This document shows, piece after piece, positions 18,623 to 26,734 of a DNA stretch of 64,000 nt. This stretch comes from UBA6627 sp965248675 (GTDB taxonomy: Bacteria; Chloroflexota; Dehalococcoidia; UBA2979): assembly GCA_965248675.1 (NCBI GenBank), contig CBDFJZ010000008.1, positions 1,798,001 to 1,862,000 of the forward strand, written 5' to 3'. The stretch's first letter is position 1. Each line of letters opens with the position of its first letter. A program made the translations under genes and the position numbers. The notes beneath the pieces are model-generated. The model ran no database searches. It was given only the letters and a program-made list of their open reading frames with translations, and had not been told where the DNA came from.

Positions 18623-18985
18623 ATGCCAAACCCGGTCGTGCACTTCGGATTGATCGGCAAAGACGGCGAAGCACTCCAGAAGTTTTATAGCGACGCGTTC
18701 GACTGGAAGATCGACGCCAACAACCCGATGAACTACGGGATGGTAGACACCGGCGCGGGTGAGGCCGCCATCGGCGGCGGGATCGCTGCCGGCGAGGAAG
18801 CCCAGGCTGTCTTCTACGTCCAGGTCGACGACCCGGCGGCCGCCCTCGAGAAGATCAAGGGCCTCGGCGGTAGCGTCGTTCAGGACGTCACCGATATCCC
18901 GGGCATGGTCACGATCGCGATGTTCGGCGACCCCGAGGGCAACCTCGTCGGGATCGTCGGCGCTGAGACGCCACCCGCCGAGTAG
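18623..18985 (+). CDS. VOC family (glyoxalase-like) protein
   Basis: The 120-residue protein is one vicinal-oxygen-chelate unit: VVHFGLIGKDGEALQKFYSD at the start, the central AQAVFYVQVDDPAAALEKIK, and FGDPEGNLVGIVG near the end. The retained Glu in DPEGN and the His in VHFGL fit the usual metal ligands. Members of this group are often described as extradiol-dioxygenase-like or antibiotic-resistance-like, but no specific reaction can be given. GGGAGACCCTGG precedes the ATG. Its 3' end overlaps the tail of the opposite-strand cupin frame. Confidence 0.85.
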   Translation: MPNPVVHFGLIGKDGEALQKFYSDAFDWKIDANNPMNYGMVDTGAGEAAIGGGIAAGEEAQAVFYVQVDDPAAALEKIKGLGGSVVQDVTDIPGMVTIAMFGDPEGNLVGIVGAETPPAE

Positions 18986-19307
18986 GCGTGAAGCGGTGTC
19001 GCCTGTACCGCTTCACCTCGACCTCGATCGCATGCACCGGCCCGATCAGCGCGAGTGCGCTGTGGCTCTCGCCGGCTGACCAGGTCGCCTCACCGGGCCG
19101 GCGATCGATGATCGTGATCGTGCCGTCAGCGTCCACCGAGCGCATCCGGTAGGCGCCGATCGCGATCACCGCGCGTGGTGGGTGAGAGTGCATCGGCAGC
19201 TCGCGGCCCTCGGAACGCGCCTTCGAGGATGCGCACGTGCTCGTTCTCGAGGGCGACGTGGTGACCGTCCGGATATCGACCTCGGTGGAGTCGGGAATCT
19301 CGCTCAT
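18909..19307 (-). pseudogene. Cupin-domain protein, disrupted by two compensating frameshifts
   Basis: The middle of this frame is clearly a small cytoplasmic cupin: ELPMHSHPPRAVIAIGAYRM with the metal-binding histidines, then RRPGEATWSAGESHSA and IGPVHAIEVEVK. The expected segment before it, VALENEHVRILEGAF, lies in another frame between about 19205 and 19265, so one indel shifts the frame and a second restores it. The 3' end is also doubtful, because the open frame runs on into the convergent VOC gene with no family match. The start ATG overlaps the DUF3291 stop as ATGA. It may be a decaying third gene of the nitrilase operon or a victim of sequence errors. Confidence 0.5.
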
Positions 19308-19807
19308 CTCGTTCCTCCGGATCGCTCGCCCACGGTCGTGACCTCCGGTTCCGCGCTCGAAAACAGCTGCTGGAACGTGAACGCCTCCGCGGTCGGCCCG
19401 TCCACCTCGAGGCATTCCAGCTTCCGCTTCGCTTCCTCGAGGGTCGGCGTGTGCCCCGCCGGCACCCACCACAACACTTGGTACGGGCCGGTCGCGCCCT
19501 CGAACCACTCGGCTCGGTCGCGCAGCAGCTCCAGGTGGCGCCCGGCGTAGGCGAAGTTGCGCAGCGCCTCCACCGAGGTCCAGACGGACATGTTCAGCAG
19601 CAATCGCTCGTCCTCGAAGGCGTGGATGCTCGTCGCGTTGCCCTCCTCGGTCTGGAGCCGCCACACAAACCCGGGCGCGCCGTCCGCGAGCGCGTTCACG
19701 TCGTCGAGCTGCGCGACGAACCCCGCCATCAACGGGTCCCCGATCGGCGCCCGCACGCGACCGATGTTGAACTGCGCGAGGTGGTGTTGCGGTGCGTTCT
19801 CGCTCAC
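19304..19807 (-). CDS. DUF3291 domain protein
   Basis: The 167-residue protein begins HHLAQFNIGRVRAPIGDPLM, then FVAQLDDVNALADGAPGFVW, and contains LNMSVWTSVEALRNFAYAGR, the core pattern of DUF3291 (related to the dimeric alpha/beta barrel of antibiotic-biosynthesis monooxygenases). VLWWVPAGHTPTLEEAKRKL completes the family match. Its biochemical role is not established. It overlaps the nitrilase stop (ATGA at 19804-19807) and its own stop overlaps the cupin ATG, so the three genes are translationally coupled. Confidence 0.85.
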   Translation of the reverse strand: MSENAPQHHLAQFNIGRVRAPIGDPLMAGFVAQLDDVNALADGAPGFVWRLQTEEGNATSIHAFEDERLLLNMSVWTSVEALRNFAYAGRHLELLRDRAEWFEGATGPYQVLWWVPAGHTPTLEEAKRKLECLEVDGPTAEAFTFQQLFSSAEPEVTTVGERSGGTR

Positions 19808-20820
19808 GAAACCGCCGGCTCCGAGGCGCCCACCTCGACGCCATGCCCGTTCGCAGCGGTGCCGTTCGTCGCCGCGGCGCGCAGCGGCTCCGGCGAGTCG
19901 TGGCGGACGAGGCGCTGCAGGGGCGCACTGTTGACGTGGAGCTGCAGCACGTCAGGCCGCGAGTAGTGCCCGCCCACGTCGCACATCGAGCGCAGCGACA
20001 GCACGTCCTCGAGGCTGCCGGTCGCGGTCACGATCGTCTCGCCGTCCACCTCGGCCTGGGCGAGCACGCGGCCGCCGGGCGCGATGATCTGGGAGCCGCC
20101 TCCGACCACGGGCGTCGAGAGGTCGAAGATCTCCTCGAAGCCTTCGGGCACGTCCTCGGCTCGCAGCACGCCGCCAACCGAAACCACGTACGAGGCGCCC
20201 TGCGTCGCGAACGCGCGCGCGAGCAGGTCGTCGGAGCCGGTCGGCCACGTCGCGACGTGCACCTGCGTCCCCTGCGCCATCAGCGCGTAGCCGGGTAGCA
20301 CCATCCGGTGCTCCCAGCAGTTGAGGCCGCTCCACCGCCCGAATCCGCGCTCGTAGGTGACGAGGCTCTGCCCGTCGCCCTCGCCCCAGACGCGCCGCTC
20401 GGTGTCCGTCGGCTTCAGCTTGCGGTGGCGGCCGAGGACGCGCCCCTCGCGGCCGATGAAGACCAACGTGCAATAGACCGAGGTCTGCGTGTTCGGGTCG
20501 CGCTCCACCACGCCGATCGCGACGTCGATCCCGGCGTCGCTCGCGGCTGCGCAGAGCCGGTCCGTCTCCGGCCCCGGCACGTCGATCGCGTTCGCGATGT
20601 ACAGCGCCCGCGCACGACGGACGAGGCTCGAGTTCTTCTCCTTCGCCCAGAACGGATAGCCCGACAGCCACGTCTCGCCGAACGCGGCCATCGTCGCGCC
20701 GGCTGCCGCGGCGTCGTGGATCAGGCCGACCGCCTTGTCGGTCGACGCCTCCGCGTCGAAATAGACCGGCGCCGCCTGGATCGCCGCGAGCGTGAACTCC
20801 TCGAACTGTGGTCGTGACAT
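19804..20820 (-). CDS. Nitrilase/carbon-nitrogen hydrolase family enzyme
   Basis: The 338-residue protein carries the Glu-Lys-Cys triad of nitrilases: Glu in FGETWLSGYPFW, Lys in HRKLKPT and Cys in LNCWEHRMVLPG. True nitrilases (branch 1) share the NCWEH motif, so a nitrile or cyanide-type substrate is likelier than an amide. The C-terminal ~35 residues are a low-complexity Ala/Gly/Asn tail. I placed the start at 20820 (MSRPQFEEFTL); the 14 residues upstream do not fit the family. It is the first gene of an overlapping operon with DUF3291 and cupin genes. Confidence 0.88.
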   Translation of the reverse strand: MSRPQFEEFTLAAIQAAPVYFDAEASTDKAVGLIHDAAAAGATMAAFGETWLSGYPFWAKEKNSSLVRRARALYIANAIDVPGPETDRLCAAASDAGIDVAIGVVERDPNTQTSVYCTLVFIGREGRVLGRHRKLKPTDTERRVWGEGDGQSLVTYERGFGRWSGLNCWEHRMVLPGYALMAQGTQVHVATWPTGSDDLLARAFATQGASYVVSVGGVLRAEDVPEGFEEIFDLSTPVVGGGSQIIAPGGRVLAQAEVDGETIVTATGSLEDVLSLRSMCDVGGHYSRPDVLQLHVNSAPLQRLVRHDSPEPLRAAATNGTAANGHGVEVGASEPAVS

Positions 20821-20983
20821 CCGAACCTCCGCCGTTACGAGAGCAGGGTACGCCGCCCGCAAACGCCGAGGGCGCGAGGTGGCGAACGTGAGCTGTTTGC
20901 GCCGTTGGGCACCCCATTGGAAGGGTGACGACCCTCATTCAGTGCCTTCGGGCCGTTCCGGATGATGTTTGTCCGCACGCGAT

Positions 20984-21012
20984 TTGATATTTCACAGATA
21001 TCTGCGTATAAC
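20984..21012 (+). promoter_or_regulatory. Sigma-70-type promoter with internal palindrome, probably giving a leaderless PadR mRNA
   Basis: TTGATA (20984-20989), a 17-base spacer and TATAAC (21007-21012) form a near-consensus promoter. The spacer includes GATATTTCACAGATATC, whose arms GATAT and ATATC are inverted and could be bound by the PadR product. The start ATG at 21020 sits where transcription should begin, and there is no Shine-Dalgarno site before it. Confidence 0.65.
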
Positions 21013-21019
21013 GTGTGGC

Positions 21020-21379
21020 ATGCGCAGAAAGCCAGGAACCCTGATCCCGATCGAACGGTCGCTGCTGGCTGCGGCGATCGAGCTCGCCGCCATCGGGCAG
21101 CCGGAGTTTCACGGGTATGCGATCGCGAGGCTGATGCGGGATCGCGAGGGCGCTCGTCGCCTGACCGCTCACGGAACGCTGTATCGAGCGCTCGACCGGC
21201 TCGACGAGGCCGGCCTGGTCGAAGGGCGTTGGGAAGATCCGCTGGTCGCCGCCGATGAAGGTCGGCCGCGGCGGCGCCTGTACCGCGTCACTGCCCTCGG
21301 CGAGCAAGCGGCCGCCGATTCAGTCGTCGAGGACGTCGCCGTCACCCCGCGGCTTGAGACCGGGATGACCGAGCCATGA
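21020..21379 (+). CDS. PadR-family transcriptional regulator
   Basis: The 119-residue protein has the PadR winged helix: EFHGYAIARLMRDREG, then LTAHGTLYRALDRLDEAGLV and the wing RPRRRLYRVTALGEQA. I chose the ATG at 21020 over in-frame upstream codons because it gives a family-length protein and lies at the predicted transcription start. It probably represses its own operon. Its stop overlaps the ATG of the membrane-protein gene (ATGA at 21376-21379), the usual PadR/membrane-protein pairing. Confidence 0.85.
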   Translation: MRRKPGTLIPIERSLLAAAIELAAIGQPEFHGYAIARLMRDREGARRLTAHGTLYRALDRLDEAGLVEGRWEDPLVAADEGRPRRRLYRVTALGEQAAADSVVEDVAVTPRLETGMTEP

Positions 21380-22347
21380 GCGCGGTCGCCGTGCGACTGT
21401 CCCTCAGCGCCGCCCGCGCTTGGACGCAGGTCTACTCGGCGGGTGCTCGGACGTCAGCGCGAGACGCGCGGCGAGATCAGATCGCCTCGGATCTGTGGGA
21501 GCACGAGGCCGACGCGACCGCGATCGGCCAGGCTCCGGCCACCTTCGCTGGCGAGCTCGCCGGGCGCGTGGTGCGGGGCATTCCTGCTGACATCGCGTGG
21601 CGGCTGAACACGGGAGGCATCGAGATGAGATCGACGTTCGTCATCGAGCGCGGGAGCGGATTGGTCATGCTGCTCATCATCCTGCTGATCGCGGGGACGC
21701 TGAGCCGGCCGGGGATCAGTGGCGAGGAAGCGTACTTCGCGTGGAACTTCCCGTCGTTCGCCCGCAACCTCGATAGCTTCTACCGCGCCACGCTCTTCCA
21801 GTTCGCGGTCGGCGCGGTGACGTTCATCGCGGCTGGCCTGCTCTACCTGACCTTCCGTCCCTACTCGCGGGCCGGCGCGGCTCTCGGTGGCGTCGCCCTG
21901 GCCCTCGCTGGCGTGCTCTTCATCGCCGGCGCCGTCGCCGGGCTGCAGCTGCATTCGATCGCCGGAGAGTGGCGTGATGCTGGCCACGTGCCGGGCGACG
22001 CGAAATGGCTCGAGGCGCGAGACGCCGCCGGCCTCGTATCCGGCTTCGGCTCGTTGGCGCTTGGGATCATGGCGCTGAGGTTCCTCAGCTTCGGCGCCGT
22101 CATTGCTCGCCGGGCTGCCCTCCCCCGCGCGCTCGGGTTCCCCGCGATCATCGGGGCGCTCCTCGTCGTCGCCGCCTTCGGCTTCGGGGCGATCGGCTTC
22201 GGGGTCGCGGCTCCGGTCGGCGAGGCGGGTTGGTTGGTGTTCATGCTCGGGCTGCTCGCGGTCGCCACGTCCTTCGTGCTCACGGCGGGCTGGCTTACCG
22301 TCCGCGGGACCCGCGACCGGGGCCCGTCGGGCTCAGCCGCCGTCTGA
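21376..22347 (+). CDS. Integral membrane protein coupled to PadR
   Basis: The 323-residue protein has a soluble N-terminal ~95 residues rich in Arg and Ala (DARRDQIASDLWEHEADATA, like the cytoplasmic prefix found before permease domains). At least six predicted membrane spans follow. No catalytic or transport motif is recognisable. It overlaps the PadR stop by four bases, so it is probably the regulated target of that repressor. Its last coding stretch is partly repeated 800 bases downstream at 23114. Confidence 0.7.
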   Translation: MSAVAVRLSLSAARAWTQVYSAGARTSARDARRDQIASDLWEHEADATAIGQAPATFAGELAGRVVRGIPADIAWRLNTGGIEMRSTFVIERGSGLVMLLIILLIAGTLSRPGISGEEAYFAWNFPSFARNLDSFYRATLFQFAVGAVTFIAAGLLYLTFRPYSRAGAALGGVALALAGVLFIAGAVAGLQLHSIAGEWRDAGHVPGDAKWLEARDAAGLVSGFGSLALGIMALRFLSFGAVIARRAALPRALGFPAIIGALLVVAAFGFGAIGFGVAAPVGEAGWLVFMLGLLAVATSFVLTAGWLTVRGTRDRGPSGSAAV

Positions 22348-22405
22348 CCCTCGGGGCTGGTCGCGAGACTCCGCCGATGTACGACCCGCGCGAGTTCCGC
22401 CACGA

Positions 22406-23074
22406 ATGGCCGGCCGCGTGACGTGGCAAGCGCTGTGGCTGCCGGGCGCGTTCCTCGACGGCGGTCGCCGTCCGCCGGTGTGGGCGGCGGTGCTGGGTGG
22501 GGCCGCCATCGGGCTCTTCTGGGGGGCCGTCGCGCGGGTCTTCATGCGGCTGATCTCCGAGCGCCCCCATGCGTTGGACTCGCTTGACGGGGTCACGGTC
22601 GGGGGCACCGCGTTCATCCTCCTAACCTTCGCGCTCACCGGTGCGGCCGCGGGGCTGGCCTTCGCCGCGCTACGCCGGGAATGGCCGCGGTGGATTCAGT
22701 ACTCGCTGCGAGCGCTAGTCGCAGTGCCCGCAGTGCCCATCGTCGGCCAGGGTGATACGAACGCCGCTTCGCTCCCGCTCGGGGCGTTGGTGTGGCCCGT
22801 ACCGCTGCTGGTGATGCTCGCCGTCACGCGCGTGGGGTGGCCGCGGATCATCCGCGGTGGGCTGCTCATCGTGGCGCTCGCGGCGCTGTTGGTGGTTTCG
22901 CGGGAATTCATGAGCGAGTCACCTCTCTCTGCGTCGCGCAGCGCCACCATCGTGCCGTTCCTCGCCTGGCTCGCCTACGGACAGTATCTGGTACTGCGCG
23001 TGTGCCTGGAGCCGGTCGTTCGGCCCCAGCGCGTGACCGGCGTCAGCCTCTCCGCCGCGCCCACCATAAGCTGA
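22406..23074 (+). CDS. Integral membrane protein, unknown function
   Basis: The 222-residue protein has about six hydrophobic segments, such as VWAAVLGGAAIGLFWGAVAR and FILLTFALTGAAAGLAFAAL. It has no recognisable motif. The reading frame is open far upstream, but the ATG at 22406 gives a protein beginning just before the first membrane span. It lies 58 bases after the preceding membrane-protein gene on the same strand and may be co-transcribed under the PadR promoter. Confidence 0.6.
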   Translation: MAGRVTWQALWLPGAFLDGGRRPPVWAAVLGGAAIGLFWGAVARVFMRLISERPHALDSLDGVTVGGTAFILLTFALTGAAAGLAFAALRREWPRWIQYSLRALVAVPAVPIVGQGDTNAASLPLGALVWPVPLLVMLAVTRVGWPRIIRGGLLIVALAALLVVSREFMSESPLSASRSATIVPFLAWLAYGQYLVLRVCLEPVVRPQRVTGVSLSAAPTIS

Positions 23075-23113
23075 GCGTGCGGCCGAGCAGCCACTGTTCG
23101 GTAGCATCGTCAG

Positions 23114-23145
23114 CGTGCTCACGGCGGGCTGGCTCACCATCCGCG
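23114..23145 (+). pseudogene. Short remnant duplicating the end of the upstream membrane-protein gene
   Basis: Thirty-two bases here match 22275-22306 with two differences, both in third codon positions or conservative. Read in frame they give VLTAGWLTIR, against VLTAGWLTVR in the gene at 21376. No other part of that gene is visible nearby, so this is probably the last trace of a second copy. The remaining bases between 23075 and 23304 show no gene. Confidence 0.4.
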
Positions 23146-23304
23146 TACGCGCCAGCGAGGCCCTTCTGGCCCCTGCTGCCGTCTCACGCGTCGAGGACCC
23201 GCAGAGCGACCATGGCCGCTACCGATGCGCGGCCCGCCAGCATTGCGGTTCATCGTCACCTGGTCAGCACCGGGACGAAGAGCCCGCGTCGCTAGACTCC
23301 CGGG

Positions 23305-23739
23305 ATGTACGAGCTGCGCGACGCGACCGCCGCTGACCGCGAGTGGTTGTACCAGCTCAACCGCGCCACGATGCGCGACTACGTCGTTCAGACCTGGGGC
23401 GCGTGGGACGAGGCGTTCCAGCGCCAGTACTTCGATGACCGCTACACCCCCGAGGGGCGCCAGATCATCGTCGTGGAAGGCGCCGACGCCGGCGGCCTGA
23501 TCGTCCATCGCGAGGCGTCGCGCATCTTCCTCGGCGACATCTCGCTGCTCCCGGCCTTCCAGTCGCAGGGCATCGGCAGCGAGGTAGTTCACGATCTCCT
23601 CGAGGAGGCCGCGGGCCTCGATGTCCCCGTCGAGCTGCAGGTGCTGAAGGTCAACCCTGCCCGGGCGCTCTACGAGCGCCTCGGCTTCGTCGCGTTCGAC
23701 GAGACCGAGACCCACGTCCTGATGCGCGCTTCCCAGTAG
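23305..23739 (+). CDS. GNAT family N-acetyltransferase
   Basis: The 144-residue single-domain protein has MYELRDATAADREWLYQLNR at the start, the acetyl-CoA-binding loop FQSQGIGSEVVHDLLEEA at about residues 91-108, and the late NPARALYERLGFVAFDET. This is the usual compact GNAT of the RimI-like type. The acceptor is not identifiable. CGGGATG is its only upstream ribosome-site hint. Confidence 0.85.
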   Translation: MYELRDATAADREWLYQLNRATMRDYVVQTWGAWDEAFQRQYFDDRYTPEGRQIIVVEGADAGGLIVHREASRIFLGDISLLPAFQSQGIGSEVVHDLLEEAAGLDVPVELQVLKVNPARALYERLGFVAFDETETHVLMRASQ

Positions 23740-23799
23740 GATTCGGCGGGCGCCCCGTCCCAACGAGGCGTGCGCATCCCCCAGCGGAAGGACGTCACG

Positions 23800-24654
23800 A
23801 TGCAGGAACTCGAGCTGGTCCCCTACCTGCTGTACGAGAAGGAAGACAACGGCATCCTCTGGATCAAGTTCAATCGCCCCGAAAAGCTCAACGCCGCAGT
23901 CGGCGGGTCCGAGCGCAGCGGCACCCTCTCCAAGGTCGGCGAATACATGCGAGCCGGCGACGACGATCCCGAGGTCAACGTGATCGTCCTGACCGGCGTC
24001 GGTCGCGGCTTCTGCGCCGGCGTCGACGTCAGCGGTTCCGACACTGGCGCCTTCGAGGCCGGCGACAACTTCCTCGGCAACGCCCCACCGCCCGAGGGCA
24101 CCGACGCCTCACGCGAGCGCTTCTACTACGGCATCACAAGGCTGATGAAGGACATCTCCTTCATCCGGAAGCCCACCATCGCCATGATGAACGGCGTTGC
24201 CGCCGGCTTCGGCATGGGCATGTCGCTCCAGTGCGACATCCGCTACGGCTGCGAAAACACCCGCTTCATCTCCTACCAGCAGGTCGGCCAGATCATCGAG
24301 AACGGCGGCGCCTACTACCTCCCGAGGCTCGCCGGCCTCGGCCGCGCCCTCGAATTCTCGTTCACCGGTCACCTCGATGCCGAGACGGCCGCCGAGTGGG
24401 GCGTGCTCAACAAGCTCGTCCCCGCCGATCAGCTCGAGGAGGAGGTGCGCGCCCTCTGCGCCCGCATCATGCGCAACCCGCCGCTGGTGAGCTGGGTCAA
24501 CAAGCGCGTCATCCGCGCGGCGATGGACAGCACCCTCGAAACGACCGCCGTCCTCACCTCGAACGCCTCCGGCATCCTCGCCAACTCCGAGGACGCCAAC
24601 GAGGCTCGCTCCGCCCTCCGCGAGCGCCGCGAACCAAACTTCGACGCCCGCTAA
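23800..24654 (+). CDS. Enoyl-CoA hydratase/isomerase (crotonase) family protein
   Basis: The 284-residue protein shows the crotonase landmarks: ILWIKFNRPEKLNA near the start, the first oxyanion-hole segment GRGFCAGVDVSGSD, and the second at MMNGVAAGFGMGMSL with QCDIRY after it. The catalytic glutamate expected near ENGGAYYLPRLAG is retained as part of IIENGG. It would hydrate or isomerise an enoyl-CoA. I chose the ATG at 23800, since GCGGAAGG lies ahead of it and the ten residues upstream are not family-like. Confidence 0.88.
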   Translation: MQELELVPYLLYEKEDNGILWIKFNRPEKLNAAVGGSERSGTLSKVGEYMRAGDDDPEVNVIVLTGVGRGFCAGVDVSGSDTGAFEAGDNFLGNAPPPEGTDASRERFYYGITRLMKDISFIRKPTIAMMNGVAAGFGMGMSLQCDIRYGCENTRFISYQQVGQIIENGGAYYLPRLAGLGRALEFSFTGHLDAETAAEWGVLNKLVPADQLEEEVRALCARIMRNPPLVSWVNKRVIRAAMDSTLETTAVLTSNASGILANSEDANEARSALRERREPNFDAR

Positions 24655-24669
24655 GCCCCTTCGGGGGCT
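24654..24669 (+). terminator. UUCG-capped terminator-like hairpin
   Basis: AGCCCC pairs with GGGGCT around TTCG, starting at the last base of the crotonase stop codon. A similar hairpin, AGCCCC-GAA-GGGGCT at 24754-24768, lies in the 3' end of the convergent PadR gene, so the two genes are separated by opposed hairpins. Confidence 0.55.
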
Positions 24670-24747
24670 GCCGACGCTTCGCAGGGTCTTCGACCCTCGA
24701 TGACGCTTCGCGCCGGCTGCGTCACGATCGAGGTGAGGCCCGAAGGG

Positions 24748-25263
24748 TCAGCAAGCCCCGAAGGGGCTGCGATCCAGTGCCTGCGTGAGCCACTCGATCT
24801 CCGCCTCGATCATCGCGAGGGCGTGCTCGGCGGCGAGCAGGCCCGGTGCGTTTTCCTGCGCCAGGGTCTCGACGCCGTCGCGGTCCTCGAGCATCGCGTC
24901 GCGGCGCTCGCTGAGCAGCGCGGCGGCTTCCTCGGCGGGTAGGACGCCCAGGAACAGCAGGCCGAGCTCACCCGGGCCGGCGACGCGCTCACCCGACCGC
25001 AGGTTCTCGCGGAGCAGCTCGTGGAAGCGCTCGGTGCCCGCCTCGGTGAGGGCGTAGACCTTGCGTTCCGGCCGCCGGCCAACCCGCTCGCTGTGACTCT
25101 CGACGAGCCCCGTCCGCTCGAGGCGCTCCAGCCGCCCGTACACGCTCGACGGCTTCACGTGCCATCCGAACGGCCGCAGCCGCTCGGCCATCTCGTTGAG
25201 CCCGTAACCGTGCATCGACGAGCCGAACAGCAGGCCCAGCAGCAGCAGATCGTCGGTCATCAC
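24748..25263 (-). CDS. PadR-family transcriptional regulator
   Basis: The 171-residue protein has an N-terminal PadR winged helix (LLLLGLLFGSSMHGYGLNEM, WHVKPSSVYGRLERLERTGL, wing RRPERKVYALTEAG). A C-terminal helical dimerisation domain ends in a coiled helix (AEHALAMIEAEIEWLTQAL). The last seven residues are encoded by a GC-rich hairpin, so the C-terminus may be worn. It diverges from a methyltransferase gene, and an 11-bp inverted repeat lies between them, a good candidate for its operator. Confidence 0.85.
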   Translation of the reverse strand: MMTDDLLLLGLLFGSSMHGYGLNEMAERLRPFGWHVKPSSVYGRLERLERTGLVESHSERVGRRPERKVYALTEAGTERFHELLRENLRSGERVAGPGELGLLFLGVLPAEEAAALLSERRDAMLEDRDGVETLAQENAPGLLAAEHALAMIEAEIEWLTQALDRSPFGAC

Positions 25264-25306
25264 GTCCCTCTTGACCGATCCGAGTCGACCACATCTACTA
25301 GTCCCC

Positions 25307-25334
25307 GGAGAATAGTCCTGAACGACTATTCTCC
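25307..25334. promoter_or_regulatory. 11-bp inverted repeat, probable PadR operator
   Basis: GGAGAATAGTC and GACTATTCTCC are perfect inverted arms separated by CTGAAC. They sit in the 105-base gap between the divergent PadR and methyltransferase genes. An AT-rich palindrome of this size in a GC-rich intergenic gap fits a homodimeric regulator binding site controlling both genes. Confidence 0.65.
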
Positions 25335-25368
25335 CCGGATCGAACTACCAGTCGAGGCGGTAACGGAT

Positions 25369-26003
25369 ATGCCAGATCACCGAGGACACGCGCCGGCCGC
25401 GCCGAGCACGAGCGGACGCACGATCAGCTGGGCCTGGCTGTACGACCCGCTCGTGTGGGTGCTCTCAAGAGGCCGCGGTGGAGCGATTGCCGAACAAACG
25501 GTCGAAGTTGCGAGCATCGAACCCGGTCAACGCGTGCTAGACGTTGGCTGCGGGACCGGCGCCGTCGCGCTGGCGGCGGCGAAGTCCGAGGGATCGACGC
25601 CTCCCCGCAGATGATCGCGAAGGCGCAACGCAAGGCGGCAAAGCGCGCGTCCTCGGCGCCGTTCGATATCGCGGCGATCGAGGACCTCCCGTTCGAGGAC
25701 GCCTCGTTTGACCGCGTGGTCAGCCAGTTCGTGATCCACCATCTCCCGGGCGGCCTGGCGCTCGACGGCTTGCGCGAGGCGGCCCGCGTGCTTCGCCCCG
25801 GCGGTGTCATCGCTGTCACAGACTTCGCCCAGCCGAAAGAGGCGATGCGCCCCCGCGCGCTCCTCGCTCGCTGGGGCGGCGAGCAGCGTCCCGCGCCAGG
25901 GCTCATCGCGCTCCTCGAGGAAGCCGGCTTCGCCGACGTCGAGCAGGTCGAGACCGAGTTCGGCCACATCGCCTATGTCCGAGGGGTCGTCGCCCCTCTC
26001 TGA
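25369..26003 (+). CDS. Class I SAM-dependent methyltransferase (one frameshift)
   Basis: The N-terminal frame gives SWAWLYDPLVWVLSRG and motif I VLDVGCGTGAVALAAAKS. The rest, GIDASPQMIAKAQRKAAKR with DIAAIEDLPFEDASFDRVVS and LREAARVLRPGGVIAVTDF, continues in another frame from about 25590. One missing base near 25585-25592 explains it, and the repaired protein is about 212 residues. It resembles UbiE/COQ5-like methyltransferases; the substrate is unknown. It is divergent from the PadR gene and probably under its control. Confidence 0.7.
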
Positions 26004-26162
26004 GAATCTTCAACCCCTGCGGACCCTTCGGGGCCCGTCACGCGGGCTCAGTACCCAGAACGGTCCGAGGCCCTCATCGTCCGTGCTACGTCGGGACGGG
26101 CGGGAGATGTCGCGTGTGCACGCGCCTGTTCGCGCGGCGTCGCGCGCTACCTCAAGGTACGT

Positions 26163-26412
26163 TGGCCTACCGGTACCAGAACGCACTCGTTCAAGACGCC
26201 CTCGCTCAGCCTCGAAGGGCAGCCGAGACACAATCGCTTACTCGCCGCCTGCGAGGCTCGCGACGGTCGATCTGCGCTCGGCTGAGGAGGGGTCCGGGGA
26301 CGCCCAGTCCCCGGCGGGGGTGTCGGGGGCGAGTGCCCCCGACGAACGAAACGTCACCCGAGGCGCGCTCGCAGCGAGCCAGTCGGCCGCCCACCTTGCG
26401 AAGACGCGAATT
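26163..26412 (+). repeat. Dispersed double-hairpin intergenic element, copy A
   Basis: The head has GGTACCAGAA and TTCAAGACGCC. Then come hairpin 1 (GGGGAC-GCCCA-GTCCCC, 26296-26312), the link GGCGGGGGTGTC, hairpin 2 (GGGGGC-GAGT-GCCCCC, 26325-26340), the box GACGAACGAA and the tail CAGCGAGCCAGTC plus GCCGCCCACC. The same order recurs in copies B-G. I see no conserved reading frame, so it is probably structural RNA or DNA. It fills the gap between the methyltransferase and the displaced lhr tail. Confidence 0.7.
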
Positions 26413-26439
26413 CGATCCGACTCCTAGTCGCCTGCCGTC

Positions 26440-26655
26440 GCCAGCGCCGCCTCACCTAGCCCCACCACCTGTGCAGCAGCCGTCGCCGGGATCACCCCGT
26501 CCACGAGGTCAGACGACCGCCCGGACTGCTTCGGCACCCGCGGCCCCGGCAACACCACCCCGGTCAGGTTCGCCGGATCGACCGCCGAGATCGTCACCCG
26601 CACTCCCGAGGTCGGTTCGCGCCGGATCTTGCCCAGCAGCGTCAGCGCTTCCCGG
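26440..26655 (-). pseudogene. Displaced duplicate of the lhr 3' end
   Basis: This stretch matches 27301-27516, the 3' end of the lhr helicase gene, at a constant offset of 861 bases with no gaps and only scattered substitutions. In frame it reads EALTLLGKIRREPTSG, then VDPANLTGVVLPGPRVPK, down to a normal stop. No further lhr sequence lies upstream of it. It is therefore a cut-off gene end, separated from lhr by the oxidase gene. Confidence 0.85.
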
Positions 26656-26734
26656 AGCGTGTGTCGGCAGGGACCACAGCGTGCCAAGCGGCCAGGCGCA
26701 TCTCGGTCGCGGCTCGGGTAGAGAAGGGAAACCT

